The notes: generated by a model from the sequence alone, not told the origin. Positions 1 to 7,056 are shown, counted from the first letter of the stretch. The stretch is DNA of 14,451 nt from JAJPIG01 sp035504735 (GCA_035504735.1 DATJRJ010000016.1:1-14451), one strand, 5' to 3'. Numbers and translations are program-made.

Positions 1-113
1 CTCCGATCGCAAATCTTTCCCCGCCTCGCTTTGATCACGCTGTGCATTCCTAACGAGGCATTTGTTTACATGCTTAGCGTGATTGGTTAGCTTGGTCGCG
101 CTTTTCCGGTTGG

Positions 114-119
114 TATTAT
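114..119 (+). promoter_or_regulatory. Possible extended -10 promoter element overlapping the bamA start
   Basis: TATTAT at 114-119 is preceded by TG at 111-112, giving an extended -10 pattern. A weak -35-like TTGGTC lies at 92-97 with a 16-base spacer. Transcription would then begin near 125, almost on the bamA GTG, which also lacks a Shine-Dalgarno sequence. This rests on sequence match alone and could be chance. Confidence 0.2.
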
Positions 120-122
120 TTA

Positions 123-2516
123 GTGGGCTCTGAAATCTCTAGCGAATCCCCACGGGGCGCGGTCGTCCCTCGTAAACTGCTTTGGGCTGTGCTGGCCATC
201 GTCGTGGTCCTGACCGGCTACCGCGCGGCGCGGGCGCAGCCGAGCGGTCCCCCGGTCGCAGCGATCGAGGTGGTCGGCAATCAGCGCGTCGCCGACGATG
301 CTATCCGCATCCATATCAACCAGCAGGTCGGCCAGTCGCTCAATCCCGATACCGTCGATCAGGACGTCAAGGCTATCTACAAGATGGGTTTTTTCCGACG
401 CGTCAGCGCGGAAGAAGAACACCGTCCCAACGGCGTGGTGGTGATCTACCACGTCGAAGAACAGCCGATGGTGACCGACGTGCAGCTCAAAGGGATGAAG
501 GCTATCAAGCCGACCGACGACAAGATCGTCTCGGTCGTCATGATCCATCCCGGCGCGATCCTCGATCCCTCGCGCGTTCAGGAGACCGTCCAGGGCATCC
601 AGCAGGTCTACCAGGACAAGGGCTACCTGGATGCCAAAGTCGTGCCCGACGAGCTGCCGCGCGCGGGCAATGACGTGGCGGTGGTGTTCAATGTCAACGA
701 GGGGCCGCTGGTCCGCGTCACCGACATCGAGTTCACCGGCAATCACCATTTCTCGTCGCGGCGCCTGCGCGGCGAGATCGAGACCGGCACGCACAACATA
801 CTGAGCTTTTTTACCGGGACCGGCGTGCTCGACAACAAGAAGCTCGCCTCGGATATGGATCGCCTGACGGCCTTCTATTACGACAACGGCTTCCTGAACG
901 CGGTGGTTTCACAGCCGATCATCCGGCGTCATGACAATTCGCTGGCCATCCTGATTCACGTCGACGAAGGGCCGATTTACAAGTTCAGCAACATCGGCTT
1001 CGAGGGCAATCTGAAGTTCCCTGAAAAGGAACTTCAGAAACAGCTCACGATCAAGCCGGGCGAGACCTTCCGCGGCACCAGTTTGCAGCACAACGTGCTG
1101 ACGCTGTCGGATTATTATTCGAACCTGGGCTATGCCTACGTCACCGTCGATCCGCATACCGCGGTCAATCCGTCGACCCATACCGTGGCGGTGGCTTTCG
1201 CCATCAATCCGGGCCGCGAGGTGCTGATCGATCGCATCAATATCACCGGCAACACCAAGACCTCGGACAAGGTCATCCGACGCGAGATGACGGTTGAGGA
1301 GCAGGAGCCTTATTCGGCCGCGAAGATCCGCGAGTCCAAGGCGCGGCTGGATCGGCTGGGCTTCTTCTCGCAGACCCATCTGACCACCCAGCCGGCGACC
1401 CAGCCGGATCGCATCGATCTCAATGTCAACGTTACCGAGGCCAATACCGCCTCCTTCCAGCTCGGTGGCGGTTTCGACACCTCCTCATCGCTATTCGGCA
1501 ATTTCACGCTCGGCGACTCCAACCTGTTCGGCGGCGGCGAGTCGCTGATGCTCAATGCGCAGGTCGGTTTCCTGTTCCAGAACTTCAGCCTGAACTACAC
1601 CGAACCCTGGTTCCTGGACATGCCACTGGCGGTCACGATGCAGTTGTTCGACAACAAGAGCTACCTGATCAGCTTCAATCAGACCGCGGTGGGCTTCGCG
1701 ATCCAGAGCTTTTATCCGTTGGCCGAACTGGGCCTGTCATCGATCGGCCCGATCTCGCTCAAGAACGTAAACGCGGGACTCGGCTACCAGTTCGAGAGTG
1801 TCGGCATCACCGGACTGCAGCCCTTCGCTACCTTCGACATCCTGCGTGACAAGGGTTATCGCCTGCTCTCGATTATCTCGCCTTCGATCCGGCGCTTCAC
1901 GGTCGATAATCCGATCGACCCGCGCACCGGCTCGGTCGAGAGCATGAATATCGATCTCGCGGGGCTGGGCGGCAACGGCCGGTACATCAAGAGCACCTTC
2001 CATGTCCGTTACTTCTTCAACTTCCTGAAGAGCCCAGTCTGGGGATCCTGGGTCGAGTCGCCGAGCGTGACCTTCGGTATCGGGAGCTCCTTGCAGGGCG
2101 GCAGCGCTGGCGAACTGCCGCTCTATGCGCGATTTTTCCCGGGCGGCACCGGCGGCCAGGGCGACGTACGCGGCTACCAGCTTTATTCGTTGGGGCCCGA
2201 GGTCATCACCTACAATCAGCTCGGACAGCCGATCAACGTTTCCGCGGTCGGCGGAAGCAAGGAACTGATCCTGAGCAACCAGGTGAGCTTCCCGCTGCTG
2301 AGCGCGCTCGGTATCCGCGGCTTCGGCTTCACCGACGCGGGCAATTCCTATTTCCTCCACTCCGCCTGGCCGCTCACCTCGCTGCAGGCCTCAGCCGGAG
2401 TGGGGCTCTTCTGGCGCTCGCCGTTCGGCCCGATCAGCGGCGACATTGCGTTCCCGCTCAATCCGCGGCCTAATGACAAATCGATCGTGTTCGACGTCGG
2501 AGCTGGCTCCCTGTAG
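123..2516 (+). CDS. bamA: Outer membrane protein assembly factor BamA
   Basis: Omp85-family protein that folds and inserts beta-barrel proteins into the outer membrane. The 797-residue product is a typical BamA length. Residues 1-38 form a signal peptide (basic PRK, hydrophobic core, ARA-Q cleavage region). Five POTRA domains follow from about residue 45 to 440, each with the usual V..I.F.GN and GxxY/GY patterns, then a beta-barrel to the C-terminus. The Omp85 signature loop VRGY is at residues 682-685. The product ends in Leu (GAGSL) rather than the usual terminal aromatic residue. GTG at 123 is chosen because an in-frame TAG at 75-77 closes the frame upstream and the signal peptide begins just after it; no Shine-Dalgarno is visible. 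It heads the bamA-skp-fabZ-lpxA cluster, the usual envelope-biogenesis context. Function is very secure; the start is less so. Confidence 0.96.
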   Translation: MGSEISSESPRGAVVPRKLLWAVLAIVVVLTGYRAARAQPSGPPVAAIEVVGNQRVADDAIRIHINQQVGQSLNPDTVDQDVKAIYKMGFFRRVSAEEEHRPNGVVVIYHVEEQPMVTDVQLKGMKAIKPTDDKIVSVVMIHPGAILDPSRVQETVQGIQQVYQDKGYLDAKVVPDELPRAGNDVAVVFNVNEGPLVRVTDIEFTGNHHFSSRRLRGEIETGTHNILSFFTGTGVLDNKKLASDMDRLTAFYYDNGFLNAVVSQPIIRRHDNSLAILIHVDEGPIYKFSNIGFEGNLKFPEKELQKQLTIKPGETFRGTSLQHNVLTLSDYYSNLGYAYVTVDPHTAVNPSTHTVAVAFAINPGREVLIDRINITGNTKTSDKVIRREMTVEEQEPYSAAKIRESKARLDRLGFFSQTHLTTQPATQPDRIDLNVNVTEANTASFQLGGGFDTSSSLFGNFTLGDSNLFGGGESLMLNAQVGFLFQNFSLNYTEPWFLDMPLAVTMQLFDNKSYLISFNQTAVGFAIQSFYPLAELGLSSIGPISLKNVNAGLGYQFESVGITGLQPFATFDILRDKGYRLLSIISPSIRRFTVDNPIDPRTGSVESMNIDLAGLGGNGRYIKSTFHVRYFFNFLKSPVWGSWVESPSVTFGIGSSLQGGSAGELPLYARFFPGGTGGQGDVRGYQLYSLGPEVITYNQLGQPINVSAVGGSKELILSNQVSFPLLSALGIRGFGFTDAGNSYFLHSAWPLTSLQASAGVGLFWRSPFGPISGDIAFPLNPRPNDKSIVFDVGAGSL

Positions 2517-2641
2517 CCGTGGCGCGCGAAACAGGCTTTAATTAGCGCTCGAAGCGAGGCTTGCGTCCCAGTGGGATCGCCGGACGCGCGGTCGACGGGC
2601 CATTTTTTTAATTGAAACCGAGTGGAGGGTTGCAGGTAACA

Positions 2642-3307
2642 ATGAGGCAGCGACTGGTAATTATTATGGTGCTCATCGCGATGGTGAGCGCTGCCCCCGC
2701 GTGGGCCGAAGTTAGGCTCGCCTACGTCGATATTCAGCGCGCGCTCAATGAATGTAATGCGGGCAAGCGGGCCAAGCTCCAGATCCGCGAGAAAGTTGAC
2801 GAGATTACCGGGCGCCTCAAACGCCAGCAGGCCGAGATCCAATCGCTGCAGGACGAATTGCAGAAGAAGGGTGCGCTGATGCGGCCCGATCAGCGTCAGA
2901 ATCTGTCAGACGAGTATGCCTCCAAGATGCGCGACTTTCAGCAGAACTATAAGAACGCCCAGGACGAGCTCCGCCAGAAGGACCAGGAAGTGACCGCCAT
3001 GATCGTCCGTGATCTCGCCACCGTGGTCCGCAATATCAGCGAGAAGGACGGCTATACGATGGTCATGGAGAAGGGCGAAATCCTATGGGGCACGCCCAGT
3101 ATCGATATTACCGACGAGGTCATACGGAGCTACGATGCGATGCACGTCGAGATGGGATCGCTCGGCGAGCAGCCGGATGGTGCGGGGGGCGGTCACGCGG
3201 CGCGGGCCGGTAGCGGCAACAACGAGATCGATTTGGGCGGCGGCCCGCCGAGCACCGCCTTCGGTTCCTCATCATCCAGCCAGAAACGCTCAACCATCTC
3301 GCGTTAA
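2642..3307 (+). CDS. skp: Periplasmic chaperone Skp/OmpH family
   Basis: Periplasmic holdase that carries unfolded outer-membrane proteins to the BAM complex. The 221-residue product has a signal peptide at 1-22 (hydrophobic VIIMVLIAMV, cleavage after AWA). The OmpH core follows: AYVDIQRALNE at about 27-37, then a long charged coiled coil (about 42-135, KLQIREK, DELQKK, DELRQKDQE) forming the tentacle helices, and a closing strand region near 137-160. The tail from about 175 to 221 is Gly/Ser-rich low complexity (GGGP, SSSSS) and longer than in typical Skp proteins. ATG at 2642 is preferred over an in-frame TTG at 2612 because it gives a clean signal peptide; AGG at 2634-2636 and GGAGGG at 2624-2629 lie upstream. 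It sits 125 bases after bamA, its functional partner. Confidence 0.9.
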   Translation: MRQRLVIIMVLIAMVSAAPAWAEVRLAYVDIQRALNECNAGKRAKLQIREKVDEITGRLKRQQAEIQSLQDELQKKGALMRPDQRQNLSDEYASKMRDFQQNYKNAQDELRQKDQEVTAMIVRDLATVVRNISEKDGYTMVMEKGEILWGTPSIDITDEVIRSYDAMHVEMGSLGEQPDGAGGGHAARAGSGNNEIDLGGGPPSTAFGSSSSSQKRSTISR

Positions 3308-3311
3308 AGTC

Positions 3312-3773
3312 TTGGGCGCCGCACCGGAACTGCCTGACCTCGGGCGGCTGATGCGGATGTTGCCGCATCGCTATCCGTTTCTGCTCGTCGACCGAGTGTT
3401 GGAGCTCGACGACCAGCACGCCCTTACGCTCAAGAACGTCACCTTCAACGAGCCTTTTTTTGTGGGCCATTTCCCCGGCCATCCGGTGATGCCCGGAGTG
3501 CTGATCGTCGAGGCGCTAGCGCAGTCGGCAGGCGTGCTCGCAATTCGAATCGCGGGCCGCGCGGACGGCAAAAATCGGCTGCTGATGCTGACCGGGCTCG
3601 ATCGGGTGCGCTTCCGGCGTCCGGTGATTCCCGGCGATCAGTTGCGGATGGAAGTTCGGCTGCTCAAATTTCGCGCCCCGCTGTGGAAGATGGAAGCGGT
3701 TGCGCGAGTCGAGGGCGAGCTGGTGGCCGAGGGCGAAATCTCCGCCATGGAAGTGGAGGAACAACTGCCATAG
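3312..3773 (+). CDS. fabZ: 3-hydroxyacyl-[acyl-carrier-protein] dehydratase FabZ
   Basis: Dehydrates (3R)-hydroxyacyl-ACP to trans-2-enoyl-ACP in type II fatty-acid synthesis and competes with LpxA for hydroxyacyl-ACP. The 153-residue hotdog-fold product carries LPHRYPFLLVDRV near the N-terminus. The catalytic pair is visible: His53 in GHFPGHPVMPGV and Glu67 in VEALAQ, the same 14-residue spacing as E. coli His54/Glu68. The C-terminal half has the expected RFRRPVIPGDQL segment. The start is uncertain: TTG at 3312, four bases after the skp stop, gives the normal N-terminal length but has no clear Shine-Dalgarno; ATG at 3351 would leave only five residues before LPHR. The stop TAG at 3771-3773 overlaps the proposed lpxA start. 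Function is secure from the motifs and from the lpxA neighbour. Confidence 0.93.
   Translation: MGAAPELPDLGRLMRMLPHRYPFLLVDRVLELDDQHALTLKNVTFNEPFFVGHFPGHPVMPGVLIVEALAQSAGVLAIRIAGRADGKNRLLMLTGLDRVRFRRPVIPGDQLRMEVRLLKFRAPLWKMEAVARVEGELVAEGEISAMEVEEQLP
3755..3760 (+). promoter_or_regulatory. Ribosome binding site deciding the lpxA start
   Basis: GGAGGA inside the end of fabZ is a near-perfect Shine-Dalgarno sequence. It lies nine bases upstream of ATA at 3770. The next ATG, GTG or TTG upstream in the lpxA frame is ATG 3683, and none lies between this site and the conserved LpxA core. The site therefore argues that translation begins at 3770 on a non-canonical codon. Confidence 0.5.
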
Positions 3774-4561
3774 CCGCCCGCATTCATGCCACGGCGATCA
3801 TCGATCCGGAAGCCGAGCTCGATATAGACGTCGAGATCGGGCCGGGCGTGGTAATCGGTCCCGCGGTCCAAATCGGCGCAGGCACGGTTATAGGCCCCTA
3901 TACCGTGATCCAGAGCCATACCACGGTCGGCGCGCGCAACCGGATTTTTCAGTATGCCTCGATCGGCGCACCGCCCCAGGACCTGAAGTTCCACGACGAA
4001 CCCTCGCGGGTCGAGATCGGCGACGAGAACACCATTCGCGAGTTCACCACTATCCATCGCGGCACCGAGAGCGGCGACATGATAACCCGTATCGGCAACC
4101 GCGTGCTGCTGATGAACTACGTGCATATCGCCCACGATTGCGCGATCGGCGACCACTCGATTATCGCCAATTCGACCGAACTTGGCGGCCATTGCGTGCT
4201 GGAGGAATGGGTGGTCGCGGCCGGGATGTGCGGGATCCATCAGTACGCCCGCATCGGCGCGCATGCGATGGTCGCGGCCGGCGCCAAGGTCTCGCAGGAC
4301 GTGCCGCCGTACTCTATGGTAGCGGGCGACCGTGCGCGGCTGGTCGGGGTCAACACGGTCGGACTCCGGCGGCGCGGCTTCGACCGCGAAACTATCGGCG
4401 CCATCGAGCGCACCTTCCGCAAGCTCTATTATTCGGGCCTGCTACGCGACGACGCGATCAAAGAGGCGCTGGCCGAGGACGGCGGTGTCAGCGAAGTGCG
4501 CCGCGTGATCGATTTCATCACCGGCTCCAAGCGCGGCGTCGTCGGCCGCGAACGCGAATAA
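3770..4561 (+). CDS. lpxA: Acyl-ACP--UDP-N-acetylglucosamine O-acyltransferase LpxA (ATA start)
   Basis: Catalyses the first step of lipid A synthesis, moving a 3-hydroxyacyl chain from ACP to the 3-OH of UDP-GlcNAc. The product is a left-handed parallel beta-helix of hexapeptide repeats (AIIDPEAELD, VEIGPGVVIG, AGTVIGPYTVI) with a C-terminal helical domain (GLRRRGFDRETI). His122 in NYVHIAHDC matches the catalytic His125 of E. coli; IHRGTESGD and GIHQYARIGAHAMV are family-typical. From ATA at 3770 the product is 263 residues, against 262 in E. coli. ATG at 3683 adds 29 residues that are only fabZ read in another frame, so it is disfavoured. ATA overlaps the fabZ stop as ATAG. ATT at 3782 is a second non-canonical option but sits too far from the Shine-Dalgarno. 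Function is secure; the start codon is inference. Confidence 0.94.
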   Translation: MAARIHATAIIDPEAELDIDVEIGPGVVIGPAVQIGAGTVIGPYTVIQSHTTVGARNRIFQYASIGAPPQDLKFHDEPSRVEIGDENTIREFTTIHRGTESGDMITRIGNRVLLMNYVHIAHDCAIGDHSIIANSTELGGHCVLEEWVVAAGMCGIHQYARIGAHAMVAAGAKVSQDVPPYSMVAGDRARLVGVNTVGLRRRGFDRETIGAIERTFRKLYYSGLLRDDAIKEALAEDGGVSEVRRVIDFITGSKRGVVGRERE

Positions 4562-4681
4562 GGTTTCGCTCGGCGGAGGCCGCTCGTTGGTCTACACCAA
4601 GCAGTTTCGCAAGGTGACCGCCGTGAGCCATCGCGGTATGCTTCGATCGTGCAGCCGAAAATTGCTGCCGGGAGGATACTG

Positions 4682-5137
4682 ATGACGCTAACCGTGGGCG
4701 GCGCGGCGCCGGATTTCAGCCTGACCAGCCATGAGGGCCGGCAGGTCGCGCTCAAAGACTTCCGCGGACGTAAAGTCCTGCTTTGGTTCTATCCCGAAGC
4801 CGACACCCCTGGCTGAACCATCGAAGGTCGCGGGTTCCGCGGCCAAATGAACGATTTCGAACAGAACGGTATCGCAGTCCTGGGGGCAAGCTTCAATTCC
4901 GTCGAACAAAACGCCGCTTTCGCCAAAAAATTTGACTTCAATTTTCCGCTCTTGTGCGATACGGATCGCGCGCTCGGGATGGCCTATGGCGCCTGCGACA
5001 GCGCGACTGCGGGTCATGCGAAGCGGATCAGCATCCTGATTGATGAGCAAGGAAAGATCGTGCGCATTTACGACTCGGTCAACCCGCGCGAGCATCCCGC
5101 GCAAGTGCTGGCCGACGTGATCGGCGGGCCCGGCTGA
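4682..5137 (+). CDS. BCP/PrxQ-like peroxiredoxin, probable selenoprotein (in-frame TGA = Sec45)
   Basis: Thiol (here probably selenol) peroxidase that reduces H2O2 and organic hydroperoxides. Read through one TGA, the product is 151 residues with a full AhpC/TSA thioredoxin fold: APDFSL at 9-14, DFRGRKVLLWFYP at 26-38, then the PxxxTxxC active-site motif as P38-EAD-T42-PG-U45. The TGA at 4814-4816 falls exactly on the peroxidatic cysteine, and homology runs uninterrupted on both sides in one frame. The usual BCP resolving cysteine five residues on is Arg50; Cys92 and Cys105 remain as possible partners. Arg115 fits the conserved active-site Arg. GGAGG at 4671-4675 lies six bases before the ATG. 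A SECIS-like hairpin follows the TGA. An automated caller would report only 4847-5137, which lacks the active site. The alternative is a Cys-to-stop pseudogene or a base error. Confidence 0.82.
4826..4844 (+). promoter_or_regulatory. Candidate bacterial SECIS stem-loop
   Basis: An eight-base-pair stem, GGTCGCGG (4826-4833) with CCGCGGCC (4837-4844), contains one G-U wobble and closes a three-base loop GTT (4834-4836). The loop starts with G-U, the feature SelB recognises in bacterial SECIS elements. The loop G is 18 bases after the end of the TGA, within the 16-37 range described for bacterial SECIS models. The stem lies in coding sequence for GRGFRG, and GC-rich DNA forms such stems easily, so chance is possible. 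Confidence 0.6.
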
Positions 5138-5197
5138 GCGCCCGCCGCGCGCGCGAGGCGAATCACATCATCGCGGATCCTCGGAGGCTGACGCGCT

Positions 5198-5851
5198 TCA
5201 GCAGCCGGGGAAGCAGGCGCTGCCGATCCGCGCGGCGGCCTGCGCGCGGGCGGCCGCCGAGATCTCGATCACCTTGGCGACGGTCTCCCGCGCGGCCCGC
5301 TGAAGTTCCGGCGTGGTCGCGTACTTGGCAAGCAGTCGGTTACCGAGCTGCTGATGCGCACGCTCGTCGGGCTGGATGTACTCGCGGTAGATTCGCACCG
5401 TTTCACTGTCGCCCTGCCGCTCGCAGAAAGCCATGAAGTTCTCGTTGACCGCGTACGCGATCGACTCGAGCGTGAACAGGCCCCCGGCAATTCGCTCGAC
5501 GGTGCTCGAAAGCCCCTTCAGATATTGAAACAGCGGATTCTCGGCTGGAGCGCGAAACCCGGCGCTATCGAACCCGAGCGCACCGAGCCGTTCGGCCACC
5601 AACTCGAAGTGCCCGGCTTCGTCGCCGGCCTGCCGGGCCAGCGCGATCTTAACGTCGATCTCTGGGGTGCTCGGCATCCAGGCCGCCGCCAACTCGCTCA
5701 CGCTGATCTCGTTGGCCAGCGCGATTTGCAGCATCTGCTTCCCATCGACGGCCGGGCCACCGGCGAGCGAGGTTTGGCCGGCCTTGATGATCGGAGCAAG
5801 GCGCTCGGTCTTAAAGTTTTCCAACTCCTGAACGAAGGGAACAGTTTCCAT
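5198..5851 (-). CDS. Ferritin-like diiron-carboxylate four-helix protein
   Basis: The 217-residue cytoplasmic protein shows the ferritin-superfamily ligand pattern: Glu48 (or Glu53) in NEISVSE, E78-AG-H81 in GDEAGHF, Glu129 in FTLESIAYAVNE, and E163-RA-H166 in DERAHQQ. The two Glu-to-ExxH spacings, 30 and 34 residues, fit two antiparallel helix pairs binding two irons. The pattern resembles rubrerythrin-type and PaaA-like diiron proteins, but there is no C-terminal rubredoxin CxxC domain; the C-terminus ends ACFPGC. The substrate cannot be told from sequence: an oxidase, oxygenase or peroxide-scavenging role are all possible. The ATG at 5851 is supported by GGAGAG (complement of 5857-5862) five bases upstream. 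It is convergent with the peroxiredoxin, 60 bases apart, with no clear shared terminator. Confidence 0.8.
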   Translation of the reverse strand: METVPFVQELENFKTERLAPIIKAGQTSLAGGPAVDGKQMLQIALANEISVSELAAAWMPSTPEIDVKIALARQAGDEAGHFELVAERLGALGFDSAGFRAPAENPLFQYLKGLSSTVERIAGGLFTLESIAYAVNENFMAFCERQGDSETVRIYREYIQPDERAHQQLGNRLLAKYATTPELQRAARETVAKVIEISAAARAQAAARIGSACFPGC

Positions 5852-6035
5852 GATTTCTCTCCGCTCGAGCAGGCGCGCACTTTAGTCACGGCCAACTCAT
5901 CGGCCCATCGCGCGCTGCTATCGCGACTCCCAGCTTGGCACAGTGAGAGTCTGCCCCCTATCGCCCCAGATGAGCGCGACGAAGAATCCCGGGATTTTCT
6001 ACTACGCGGATCTGCACCAACAATCGATTCTGATC

Positions 6036-6075
6036 TTCCTGCAACCGTCGCTATTTTCCTGCAACGGTCGCTTTG
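6036..6075. repeat. 20-base tandem direct repeat at the DUF2950 stop
   Basis: TTCCTGCAACCGTCGCTATT (6036-6055) is followed immediately by TTCCTGCAACGGTCGCTTTG (6056-6075), with 17 of 20 positions identical. On the minus strand the second unit encodes the end of the DUF2950 protein (ATVAGK) and the TAG stop (6051-6053) lies at the junction. It looks like a local duplication around the stop codon. Confidence 0.75.
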
Positions 6076-7034
6076 TTCACTGCTTCCCAGGTCGAATCCG
6101 GATCGTACGCCACCATCTTGCTGGCTATCAGTGCGGTATCGGGACCAAGGTCCTTTTGATAGATCTGACCATCCTGATTGACCATGAAGGTCATCACACC
6201 GGAGTCGCGATAGGTGGCAGGATACGCAACCACCGCGAATCCACCGGTCATCTTGCCGTCGACCATATAGCTTTTGGCGCCGCCGGGCGCGCTGGCTCCC
6301 TGGCTGGTTAGTAGGCGGTAAAAATAGCCATTGAAGGGCTGCGGCTGGCCGTTAGCATGATGTTGATAACCTTCATTAGCCGCCTGGGCGACCAGCGGAC
6401 CGAGCGGACTCTCCGGCTGCCCCGCCTCCACTTCCCAGAATAAGCCGTTGTGCATTCCTGGCGTGCTGTGAAATTTCTGAGCGTACTGATGCTCCGATGC
6501 ACCGTCGTGGAGCCCGGCGTAATAGTCTCGCTGAGCATCTGCGATCGCAGCGCAGACCTTGATCACATTCAGTTCATCGGCGCCGATTCGCCGATATAAA
6601 ATCTCCTGTTTGCCGTAATTCGTGTCGAAATACCATTGCGATCCTTTTTTCTCCAGCGGTATCGGAGTCGGCCAGTTGTTCGGACCTATGTACAGAAAAG
6701 TCCGTCCATCGCCGGCCGCGGCAAATTGATGCGACTCTCGATAGTTGGCAGCAAAGCTATCCTGTTTGTTCCTGTCGGCAACCGGATCGCCGGAGGAAAT
6801 CAGGTCCTTGCCCGACGGACCCAGAATCGCCAACATTGCCGCCTCGTCGTGATTCTGCACCGCCGCAGCGAAGGCGTCGGTTGCCTCGAGAGCTGAACCG
6901 AAGGTCTTCTGGCCCGGCTCCTGCGCCATGACTGCCCGGGCGCCGCACAGCCCGAGTACGATGCTGATGCACAAGGCCCACACGGCTAGCCGACCGGTCG
7001 CGCTGCTTCGATTACCATCGCTTGCTTGAAGCAT
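6051..7034 (-). CDS. DUF2950 family exported protein
   Basis: The 327-residue product matches the DUF2950 family; its biochemical role is not established. A signal peptide spans 1-37 (hydrophobic WALCISIVLGLCG, cleavage near VMA-QEP). Family-typical segments follow in order: FGSALEATDAFAAAV (about 45-59), ILGPSGKDLISSGDPVAD (70-87), a WPTPIPLEKKGSQWYFDT region, EILYRRIGADELNVI, DAQRDYY, a SPLGPLV segment, GYFYRLLTSQG, and GVMTFMVNQDGQIYQKDLG near the C-terminus. ATG at 7034 is chosen because it gives a signal peptide and has GGGAG/GAAGG just upstream; extending to 7319 only adds an out-of-frame reading of the preceding gene. It begins 22 bases after the lipoprotein gene stop, so the two are likely cotranscribed. 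DUF2950 genes are often found beside DUF3300 genes; here a shorter Gly-rich lipoprotein occupies that place. Confidence 0.87.
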   Translation of the reverse strand: MLQASDGNRSSATGRLAVWALCISIVLGLCGARAVMAQEPGQKTFGSALEATDAFAAAVQNHDEAAMLAILGPSGKDLISSGDPVADRNKQDSFAANYRESHQFAAAGDGRTFLYIGPNNWPTPIPLEKKGSQWYFDTNYGKQEILYRRIGADELNVIKVCAAIADAQRDYYAGLHDGASEHQYAQKFHSTPGMHNGLFWEVEAGQPESPLGPLVAQAANEGYQHHANGQPQPFNGYFYRLLTSQGASAPGGAKSYMVDGKMTGGFAVVAYPATYRDSGVMTFMVNQDGQIYQKDLGPDTALIASKMVAYDPDSTWEAVNKATVAGK

Positions 7035-7056
7035 TGCCTTCTCCCGCCATCGGTAA

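Noticed and set aside
2563..2609. Intrinsic terminator between bamA and skp
   Set aside because: GCGTCC (2563-2568) can pair with GGACGC (2582-2587), but the T-run at 2603-2609 is 15 bases away, not directly after the stem.
3683..3769. Upstream ATG start for lpxA
   Set aside because: It adds 29 residues that only reread fabZ in another frame, with no similarity to LpxA N-termini, while a good Shine-Dalgarno lies further down at 3755-3760.
4847..5137. Short peroxiredoxin starting at internal ATG
   Set aside because: It lacks the catalytic residue and the first beta strands; the upstream in-frame half with a strong Shine-Dalgarno clearly belongs to the same gene.
5170..5200. Second selenocysteine at the CFPGC stop of the ferritin-like gene
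   Set aside because: Readthrough of the TGA adds only nine residues (SASASEDPR) without recognisable family sequence, and no hairpin of the expected type was seen.
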